A stretch of DNA of 10,394 nt, taken from positions 1-10,394 of the forward strand of contig JBDHRG010000133.1 in assembly GCA_039807445.1 (NCBI GenBank), read 5' to 3'. The DNA is from JBDHRG01 sp039807445 (GTDB taxonomy: Bacteria > Pseudomonadota > Gammaproteobacteria > Competibacterales > Competibacteraceae). Below are positions 4,608 to 10,394 of this stretch, in pieces (the first letter of the stretch is position 1; each line of letters begins with the position of its first letter). The translations under genes were made by a program, and so were the position numbers. Under the pieces are notes generated by a model. It ran no database searches and had not been told where the DNA came from. It saw only the letters and a list, made by a program, of their open reading frames with translations.

Positions 4608-6656
4608 ATGGGTCAGTTCGACAAGCTGCTCGAGCCGCTGAAGATCAGGGGCGTCACGATCCGCAACCGCATCATCAGCACGCCGCACGCCGAGGTGTAC
4701 TGCGACGGCAACGTGCCCAACGAGCGCTACATCCGCTACCACGCCGAAAAGGCGCGCGGCGGCATCGGCATGACGATGTTGGGCGGCTCGAGCACGGTCG
4801 CGAACGACAGCCCGGCCGGCTGGTGGAAGTCGCTCGACTTCTCCGGCGACAGGATCATCGCGCCGCTGCAGCGGATGTCCGACGCGGTGCACGGCCAGGG
4901 CGCAGCGCTGATGGCGCAGATCACCCACATGGGCCGGCGCTCGCGCTGGGACGGCGGCGACTGGCCGCACCTGGTGTCGCCCTCGGGCATCCGCGAGCCG
5001 GTGCACCGCGCGACCTGCAAGACCATCGAGCCCGAGGACATCCGGCGCATCGTCAAGGCCTTCGGCGAGGCGGCGCGCCGGGCGAAGGAGGGCGGGCTCG
5101 ACGGCGTCGAAATCTCGGCCGATCACCAGCACCTGATCGACCAGTTCTGGTCGCCGCGCACCAACAAGCGCAGCGACGGCTATGGCGGGTCGTTCGAGAA
5201 CCGCATGCGTTTCGGCTTGGAGGTGCTCGAGGCGGTGCGCAAGCACGCCGACGACAACTTCATCATCGGCCTGCGCATGTGCGGCGACGAGTTCCACCCG
5301 GACGGCCTGAACCAGGAGGATCTGATCCGCATCGCGCGCTTCTACAGCGATTCGGGGCTGATCGACCTGCTCAGCGTCACCGGCTCGGGTGCCGACACGC
5401 ACGCGACGCTCGCCAACTGCATGCCCAACATGGCGTACCCGCCCGAGCCCTTCCTGTACCTGGCTTCGGGGATCAAGGCCGAGATCAAGGTCCCGCTGAT
5501 CCACGCGCAGGGCATCCGCGACCCGATGCAGGCGGCGCGCATCATCGACGAAGGTCACGTCGACCTGGTCGGCGTCACCCGCGGCCACATCGCCGACCCG
5601 CACTTCGTCAACAAGATCAAGGAAGGCCGGCTCGACGAGATCAAGCAGTGCGTCGGCGCCAACTACTGCATCGACCGCCAGTACCAGGGGCTCGACGTGC
5701 TGTGCCTCCAGAACGCCGCGACCAGCCGCGAGCAGACCATGCCGCACGTGATCAGGAAGGCCGACGCGCGCAAGCGCGTGGTCGTGGTCGGCGGCGGCCC
5801 GGCCGGGCTCGAGGCGGCGCGCGTGTGCGCCGAGCGCGGCCACGAGGTGACGCTGTTCGAGAAGGGCGACGAGCTCGGCGGCCAGGTGCGCTGGGCGGCG
5901 AAGGCGCCGGCGCGCGACATGATCGGCGGCATCACCCGCTGGTTCCAGCTCGAGCTGAAACGCCTGAAGGTCGACGTGCGCCTGAACACCGAGGCCGACG
6001 CCGAGGCGATCCTCGGCCTGAGCCCCGACATCGTGATGCTCGCCACCGGCGGCGAGCCCTTCCTCGAGCAGCACGCCGGCTGGCACGCCGCCGAAGGGCT
6101 GGTGGTGTCGACGCACGACATCCTGTCGGGCCGGGTCGAGCCGGGCAAGAACGTCTTGGTGTTCGACGTCGCCAGCCTGTTCGCCGGCGCCACCTGCGCC
6201 GACTTCATCGCCAACCGCGGCGCGCTGGTCGAGATCGTCACGCCCGACCTGCACGTCGCCGAGGGCATGGGCGGCACCACGGTGCCGGTCTACAACAAGC
6301 GCCTGGCCGAGAAGGACGTGATCTTCACGCCCAACACCTTCCTGCACGAGGTCTATCGCGAGGGCGACAAGCTGATCGCGGTGCTCGAGAACGAGTACAC
6401 CGGCCGCCAGGAGGAGCGCGTCGTCGACCAGATCGTGGTCGAGAACGGCATCCGCCCCGACGAGCGGCTGTACTACGCGCTGAAGGAGCGCAGCCGCAAC
6501 CGCGGCCAGGTCGATTACGACCGGCTGTTCGCCGCCGAGCCGCAGCCCGAGATCTCGGGCGATGGCTTCCTGCTGTACCGCGTCGGCGACTGCATCTCGC
6601 CGCGCGACATCCACGGCGCGATCTACGACTCGCTGCGGCTGTGCAAGGACTTCTGA
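4608..6656 (+). CDS. dgcA: Dimethylglycine dehydrogenase catalytic subunit DgcA (FMN/Fe-S/FAD oxidoreductase)
   Basis: 682 residues; ATG 4608 follows a strong GGAGGAG. Residues 1-345 form an Old Yellow Enzyme-type FMN barrel (start FDKLLEPLKIRGVTIRNRI; HGQGAALMAQITHMGR, 95-110; DQFWSPRTNKRSDGYGGS, 178-195; SGIK 287-290). His173 matches the catalytic His of the trimethylamine dehydrogenase (TMADH) group. An Fe-S segment follows at 348-366, then an FAD/NAD-like domain (VVVVGGGPAGLEAA, 391-404). This is the TMADH / 2,4-dienoyl-CoA reductase architecture. In Pseudomonas DgcA with DgcB demethylates dimethylglycine to sarcosine, releasing formaldehyde. Two oddities: the residue equivalent to the flavin-linked Cys30 of TMADH is Ala28 (TPHAEV), so FMN should be non-covalent; and the Fe-S motif reads CVGANYC...C (Cys348, Cys354, Cys366), with Ala351 where the second Cys should be. 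Relatives acting on other N-methyl substrates (N-methylproline, for example) cannot be excluded. Confidence 0.87.
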   Translation: MGQFDKLLEPLKIRGVTIRNRIISTPHAEVYCDGNVPNERYIRYHAEKARGGIGMTMLGGSSTVANDSPAGWWKSLDFSGDRIIAPLQRMSDAVHGQGAALMAQITHMGRRSRWDGGDWPHLVSPSGIREPVHRATCKTIEPEDIRRIVKAFGEAARRAKEGGLDGVEISADHQHLIDQFWSPRTNKRSDGYGGSFENRMRFGLEVLEAVRKHADDNFIIGLRMCGDEFHPDGLNQEDLIRIARFYSDSGLIDLLSVTGSGADTHATLANCMPNMAYPPEPFLYLASGIKAEIKVPLIHAQGIRDPMQAARIIDEGHVDLVGVTRGHIADPHFVNKIKEGRLDEIKQCVGANYCIDRQYQGLDVLCLQNAATSREQTMPHVIRKADARKRVVVVGGGPAGLEAARVCAERGHEVTLFEKGDELGGQVRWAAKAPARDMIGGITRWFQLELKRLKVDVRLNTEADAEAILGLSPDIVMLATGGEPFLEQHAGWHAAEGLVVSTHDILSGRVEPGKNVLVFDVASLFAGATCADFIANRGALVEIVTPDLHVAEGMGGTTVPVYNKRLAEKDVIFTPNTFLHEVYREGDKLIAVLENEYTGRQEERVVDQIVVENGIRPDERLYYALKERSRNRGQVDYDRLFAAEPQPEISGDGFLLYRVGDCISPRDIHGAIYDSLRLCKDF

Positions 6657-6660
6657 ACCG

Positions 6661-6757
6661 GAGGAACGAGGAGCGAGGAGCGAGGCACGAGTAGGAAGTC
6701 GACTCGCTCCAATGTTCCTGCCTCCTCGTGCCTCGCACCTCGGGCCTCGTCCCTCGG
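6661..6757. repeat. GAGGCACGAG-type inverted repeat between dgcA and dgcB
   Basis: The 113-base gap between dgcA and dgcB is almost entirely repeat. The left half has short direct repeats of GAGGAACGAG/GAGCGAG type. It ends in CGAGGCACGAG (6681-6691), whose exact complement CTCGTGCCTCG is at 6725-6735. Inside this, AGGAA (6693-6697) pairs with TTCCT (6715-6719). After it come more CCTCG copies (to 6756). The result is a long imperfect hairpin ending just before the AAGGAG RBS of dgcB. GAGGCACGAGG units are familiar as dispersed intergenic repeats in proteobacteria (recalled, not searched). An effect on dgcA:dgcB expression ratio is possible. Confidence 0.7.
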
Positions 6758-6769
6758 AAGGAGATTCCC

Positions 6770-8722
6770 ATGACTGCTAGCCACCTCCCCGGTTGGCTGG
6801 TGCTCGCCAGCCTGACGGCCCTGGCCGTGCTCGCGGGGCTGCGCGCGGCGCGCTGGCGTGCCGGCCAGCCCGCGGCGGTCGACGTGCTCGGCGGCCTGCT
6901 GGCCGCGCCGAACCGCTACCTGGTCGACGTGCACGACGCCGTGGTCCGCGACCCGGTCGGCCAGACCAGGCCCGGCGACACCGGCGACAAGGCCGCGCGC
7001 ATGCACATGCTGACCGCTGGCGGCTTCATCGCCGCGACCGCGCTGATCCTCGCCGTGCACCTGCTGGGGCTTGGCGGTGCGGTGCTCGCCTGGCTGCTGC
7101 TGGCGATGCTCGCGGTGATGGGCGCCGGCGTGACGCTGCTATTCCGCCGCCGCCGGCCGGCGCCCTCGCCGCGGCTGTCGCGCGGCGGCTTCGACCGCCT
7201 GCCCTTCGCCTTCAGCGCGTTCATCGCCTTCTTCGCGATCGCGACGCTGCCCGCCGCCGGGCTCGCCGGCCCGATCGCCTGGGGCTCGGTGCTCGGCCTG
7301 GCGCTGTTCGCGCTCGGTGCCTGGGCGTGCATCGAGCTGTACGTCGGCATGGGCTTCGGCCCGATCAAGCACGCGCTGAACGGCATCCTGCACCTGGCCT
7401 TCCACCCGCGCCCGGGCCGCTTCGGCCGCGGCAACATCGACTCCGGGCTGGCGCCGCTCGATCTCGGCGCCGCCAGGCTCGGCGCCGAGAAGCCGAGCGA
7501 CTTCGCCTGGAACCGCCTGCTCGGCTTCGACGCCTGCGTGCAGTGCGGGCGCTGCGAAGCGGCGTGCCCGGCTTTCGCCGCCGGCCTGCCGCTGAACCCG
7601 AAGAAGCTGATCCAGGACCTGGTCGCTGCCGAGGCGGCGCAGGGCAGCGATGCCGGCTACAGCGGCAGCCCCTACCCGGGGCGCGAAGTCGGCCGGGCGC
7701 GCGGCGGCATGGCTCTGCCGCTGGTCGGCGAGGCGGCGATGATCCATCCCGACACGCTGTGGGCCTGCACCACCTGCCGCGCCTGCGTGCAGGAGTGCCC
7801 GATGATGATCGAGCACGTCGACGCGATCATCGACCTGCGCCGCTTCCAGACGCTCGAGCTGGGCAAGACGCCGAACAAGGCGCCGGCGGTGCTCGAAGAG
7901 CTGAAGGCCACCGACACCGTCTGCGGCAAACCGCTCGCCGCGCGCCTCGACTGGGCGGCCGACCTGAAGATCCCGCTGCTCGCCGAGGGCGCCCGCGCCG
8001 AGGTGCTGCTGTGGGTGGGCGAGGGCGGCTTCGACATGCGCAACCAGCGTACGCTGCGCGCGCTGGTCAAGCTGATGCGCGAGGCGGGCGTGGACTTCGC
8101 CGCGCTCGGGGGCGAAGAGCTCGACTGCGGCGACGTGCCCCGGCGCCTCGGCGACGAGGTCACCTTCCAGGATTTGGCCCGGCGCAACATCGCCACGCTC
8201 GACCGGTACCGCGGCCGGTTCGAGCGCATCGTCACCGCCGATCCGCACGTGCTGCACGTGCTCAAGAACGAGTACCCGGCGCTCGGCGGCCGCTACGAGG
8301 TGCTGCACCACTCGAGCTTCCTGGCCGAGCTGATGCAGGCCGGCAGGCTGAAGGCAGGCGAGCTCGGTACGGATCAGGCGATCACCTTCCACGACCCGTG
8401 CTACCTCGGGCGCTACAACGGCGAGGTCTCGGCGCCGCGTGCGGTACTGAAGGGCATCGGCGTCAAGGTGGTCGAGATGCAGCGTTCGGGCATGCGCTCG
8501 TCGTGCTGCGGCTGGGGCGGCGGTTCGACCTTCACCGACGTTCCGGGCGAGCGCCGCATCCCCGACGTGCGCATGGACCACGTCCGGGACGCCGGCGCCG
8601 CGCTGGTCGCGGTCGCCTGTCCGAACTGCGCGGTGATGCTCGAGGGCGTGGTGCAGCCGCGTCCCGAGGTCGCCGATCTCGCCGAGCTGGTGCTCCAGGC
8701 CGTGGAGGGAGCCAAGCGATGA
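6770..8722 (+). CDS. dgcB: Dimethylglycine catabolism protein DgcB (membrane Fe-S/CCG-domain electron carrier)
   Basis: 650 residues; ATG 6770 has AAGGAG seven bases upstream, better than the in-frame ATG at 6728, which lies in the repeat. Hydrophobic segments at about 8-26, 82-101, 103-124, 146-163 and 169-192 predict a five-helix membrane anchor, with several His (79, 97, 201, 208, 212) that could ligate haem or contact quinone. Two ferredoxin-type 4Fe-4S motifs follow: CVQCGRCEAACP (Cys256-266) and CTTCRACVQECP (Cys333-343). The C-terminal CCG domain has Cys544 (HDPCYLGR), Cys579-Cys580 (CCGWGGG) and Cys617/Cys620 (CPNC), with spacings (34, 36, 2) that fit the heterodisulfide-reductase HdrB type cysteine-rich motif. 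In Pseudomonas DgcB is required with DgcA for growth on dimethylglycine. The architecture suggests it moves electrons from DgcA or the ETF to quinone, replacing ETF-quinone oxidoreductase; that direction is inference. Confidence 0.87.
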   Translation: MTASHLPGWLVLASLTALAVLAGLRAARWRAGQPAAVDVLGGLLAAPNRYLVDVHDAVVRDPVGQTRPGDTGDKAARMHMLTAGGFIAATALILAVHLLGLGGAVLAWLLLAMLAVMGAGVTLLFRRRRPAPSPRLSRGGFDRLPFAFSAFIAFFAIATLPAAGLAGPIAWGSVLGLALFALGAWACIELYVGMGFGPIKHALNGILHLAFHPRPGRFGRGNIDSGLAPLDLGAARLGAEKPSDFAWNRLLGFDACVQCGRCEAACPAFAAGLPLNPKKLIQDLVAAEAAQGSDAGYSGSPYPGREVGRARGGMALPLVGEAAMIHPDTLWACTTCRACVQECPMMIEHVDAIIDLRRFQTLELGKTPNKAPAVLEELKATDTVCGKPLAARLDWAADLKIPLLAEGARAEVLLWVGEGGFDMRNQRTLRALVKLMREAGVDFAALGGEELDCGDVPRRLGDEVTFQDLARRNIATLDRYRGRFERIVTADPHVLHVLKNEYPALGGRYEVLHHSSFLAELMQAGRLKAGELGTDQAITFHDPCYLGRYNGEVSAPRAVLKGIGVKVVEMQRSGMRSSCCGWGGGSTFTDVPGERRIPDVRMDHVRDAGAALVAVACPNCAVMLEGVVQPRPEVADLAELVLQAVEGAKR

Positions 8723-9966
8723 ACGCCGAAACCCGCATCGCGCTGCGCCCGCGCAGCCAGCGCCGGCCGCGCCTCGAAGGGCGCGGCCCGTTCCGCCGCG
8801 ATCCGCGCGCCGAGCGTCTGTACCAGGGCGAAGCGCCGGCGGCGGAGACGATCTCGGCGCGCGGCCTGCCGCGCCGCGACCCGCGCGCCTGGTACGCCGG
8901 CGGGCCGAATCCGGCGACCGGGCGCGTGCGCATCGACCGCAGCCAGCGCCCCGGCGCGGCGGCCGCTTCGTTCGCCGCACGCGCTGCCGCGGCGGTCGAC
9001 GCGGCACCGCGGCTCAAGGAGGTCGTGATCGCCGAGCCCGCCTGCTGGGTGCTCGCGGTGCCCGACCTCGACGACGGCCGGCTGTCGGCGCACGACCGCG
9101 ACGTGCTCGGCGGCGCACGCGTGCTCGCCGACCGCGAGGGCGGCGCCGTGGTCGCGATCGCCTTCGGCCCGGCCGAGGGCCTGGACCTCGCCGGCGCCGA
9201 CCGCGTGATGGCGTTCGAGGGCGAAGCCTTCGGAGGCTTCGCGCCCGAGGCGCGCGTCGCCGCGGTGTGCGCCGCGATCGCCGCGCTGAACCCGCACCAC
9301 GTGCTGTTCCCGGACACCCCGGTCGGCGGCGGCGACCTCGGCCGTCGCGTCGCCGCCCGGCTCGACGAGACCGCCGCGGTGCGGGTGCAGAAGCTCGCGG
9401 CGTCCGAGGCGGTCGCTCGCGGCAACGGCGGGCGCAGCGACTTCGCGATGGCGCCGCCGCGGCTGCTGCTGCTCGCGCCCGAGGCGGCCGACCCGGTGAT
9501 GGGCGCGCGCCACGCGGCAGAACGCCTCGAGCCGCCGGCGGTGAGCGCCGATCCGCGCATCCGCGACCGCGGGCTGCTGCCGGTCGACCCCAACAGCGTG
9601 CCGCTGGCCGAGGCCGACTTCATCTGCTCGGCCGGCAACGGTGTCAGCGACTGGGATGCCTTCCACGCCGTCGCCGCCGCACTCGGCGCGACCGAGGGCG
9701 GCTCGCGCATGGTCTGCGACGCCGGGCTGCTGCCGCGCCAGCGTCAGGTCGGCGCCTCGGGAACGCTGGTCGACCCGCGCGCCTACCTGGCCTTCGGCAT
9801 CGCCGGCGCGCCGCAGCACTTGCAGGGCATCACCCGCTGCGAGCGCGTGATCGCGGTCAACACCGATCTGCACGCCGAGATGGTCAAGCGCGCCGACCTG
9901 GCGGTCGTCCAGGATGCCCAGCGCGTGATGCCGGCGCTGACCAAACTGCTGCAGGAGCTGCGTTGA
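8719..9966 (+). CDS. etfA: Electron transfer flavoprotein alpha subunit with N-terminal extension
   Basis: 415 residues; its ATG overlaps the dgcB stop (ATGA) and follows GGAGGGAG, so it is translationally coupled. Canonical EtfA is about 310 residues, so this copy carries roughly 95 extra N-terminal residues rich in Arg and Pro. They contain RRDPRAERLYQG (26-37) and RRDPRAWYAG (52-61). The alpha/beta domain follows (about 100-230: VVIAEPACWVLAV, VVAIAFG, HHVLFPDT). The C-terminal FAD domain is clear: SAGNG (304-308), GGSR (327-330), DAGLLPRQRQVGASGTLVDP (334-353), GIAGAPQH (360-367, classical GISGAIQH) and VIAVNTD (377-383). The heterodimer with EtfB accepts electrons from a dehydrogenase, here probably DgcA, and delivers them to a membrane acceptor, probably DgcB. 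I recall a long EtfA at the same place in Pseudomonas (PA5400), so the extension is probably a subfamily trait. Confidence 0.85.
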   Translation: MNAETRIALRPRSQRRPRLEGRGPFRRDPRAERLYQGEAPAAETISARGLPRRDPRAWYAGGPNPATGRVRIDRSQRPGAAAASFAARAAAAVDAAPRLKEVVIAEPACWVLAVPDLDDGRLSAHDRDVLGGARVLADREGGAVVAIAFGPAEGLDLAGADRVMAFEGEAFGGFAPEARVAAVCAAIAALNPHHVLFPDTPVGGGDLGRRVAARLDETAAVRVQKLAASEAVARGNGGRSDFAMAPPRLLLLAPEAADPVMGARHAAERLEPPAVSADPRIRDRGLLPVDPNSVPLAEADFICSAGNGVSDWDAFHAVAAALGATEGGSRMVCDAGLLPRQRQVGASGTLVDPRAYLAFGIAGAPQHLQGITRCERVIAVNTDLHAEMVKRADLAVVQDAQRVMPALTKLLQELR

Positions 9967-10394
9967 TGAGTCTCGAAGTCGCCGTCCTCGTCTCGGTCGG
10001 CCGCCACCCGGCCTCCGACCGCGCCCGCCGCGCCGCGCTCGATGCGCGTGCGGTCGAGCTCGCGCTGCGCCTGCCCGGCGCGAACGTCCACCTGATCCAC
10101 GCCGGCCATGCCGACGAGCCGGCGCTGCGCGACTACCTCGGCATGGGCGTGGCGCGGCTCACGGTGTTGCGCACCGCGCCGGGCGCCGACATCGTTCCGG
10201 CGCTGGTCGGGCACCTGCGCGCGCTGAAGCCCGCACTGGTGCTGGCCGGCACCGCCGCCGAGCACGGCGCCGGCGGCGGCGAGCTGCCGTACCGCCTGGC
10301 GCAGGCGCTGGACTTGCTGATGGTGCCGGCGGTCGCCGGGCTCGAGGTCCGGGGCGACACCGCGCAGCTCGCGCAGGCGCTGCCGCGCGGTCGC
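9966..10394 (+). CDS. etfB: Electron transfer flavoprotein beta subunit, N-terminal part (runs off right edge)
   Basis: Begins at the ATG overlapping the etfA stop (TGATG), typical of tight coupling. 143 codons are visible with no stop. The N-terminus is MSLEVAVLVSVGRHPASDRARR, followed by DARAVELALRLPGANVHLIHAG (nucleotide-binding alpha/beta start), then ADIVPALVGHLRALKPALVLAGTAAEHGAGGG and ELPYRLAQALDLLMVPAVAGLEV. The last section corresponds to the conserved EtfB loop '(G)xxxxDxxxGxxPxxLAexLgxP...', which binds AMP in human-type ETF. Here the acidic residue is replaced by Glu-His in GTAAEHGAGGG. The protein is divergent from housekeeping EtfB, as expected for an operon-dedicated copy. Its partner is the preceding EtfA. 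About half of a normal ~255-residue protein is present. Confidence 0.8.
   Translation, partial: MSLEVAVLVSVGRHPASDRARRAALDARAVELALRLPGANVHLIHAGHADEPALRDYLGMGVARLTVLRTAPGADIVPALVGHLRALKPALVLAGTAAEHGAGGGELPYRLAQALDLLMVPAVAGLEVRGDTAQLAQALPRGR

Noticed and set aside
4392..6614. Long open frame (740 codons) antisense to dgcA
   Set aside because: Same composition artefact: low-complexity peptide, no RBS, and it mirrors a well-conserved plus-strand protein.
6793..8718. The etfA frame is open back to 6793, suggesting a giant fusion
   Set aside because: It overprints dgcB in another frame with Arg-rich sequence; etfA has its own RBS and an ATGA overlap at 8719.

Overview
The window looks like chromosomal DNA from a GC-rich proteobacterium. 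A betaproteobacterium of the Rhodocyclales type (Thauera/Azoarcus/Zoogloea-like) is my best guess. The reasons are very GC-rich coding DNA with strong G/C third positions in the right two thirds, a PEP-CTERM sorting signal (typical of exopolysaccharide-producing proteobacteria with an exosortase), and a Pseudomonas-like dimethylglycine catabolism operon. The genus is inference only.

Left part (1-2472), all on the minus strand, read right to left. First is a secreted PEP-CTERM protein (1273-2472). Next is a visibly AT-rich gene for a small multi-pass membrane protein of unknown function (747-1262). Then comes a 92-residue orphan protein (229-507), and last the first 39 codons of a neutral/alkaline ceramidase-type gene that runs off the left edge (1-119). 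A perfect palindrome (721-752) contains the stop codon of the AT-rich gene. This part has mixed base composition and looks accessory.

Middle (2473-2862). A 390-base divergent intergenic region lies between the PEP-CTERM gene and the operon to the right. It holds a direct repeat TG(A/T)CGCA with a 21-base period, a plausible AraC-family operator such as GbdR would use.

Right part (2863-10394), all on the plus strand: a six-gene operon cut by the right edge. In order it encodes an M19 dipeptidase-like protein, a DUF5943 protein, DgcA (FMN/FAD/Fe-S oxidoreductase), DgcB (membrane-anchored double 4Fe-4S and CCG-domain protein), an ETF alpha subunit with an N-terminal extension, and the start of an ETF beta subunit. 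From memory, the order matches the Pseudomonas aeruginosa PA5396-PA5401 region. The likely flow is that DgcA oxidatively demethylates dimethylglycine (from glycine betaine) to sarcosine, electrons pass to the dedicated ETF, and DgcB carries them towards the quinone pool. The first two genes have no assigned role. The dipeptidase-like protein has lost three of the usual zinc ligands, so it is probably not an ordinary dipeptidase.

Two intergenic gaps inside the operon (4372-4607 and 6657-6769) are filled by GC-rich inverted-repeat elements that look like dispersed repeats. The other junctions are tight: a 3-base gap, a 4-base overlap and a 1-base overlap.
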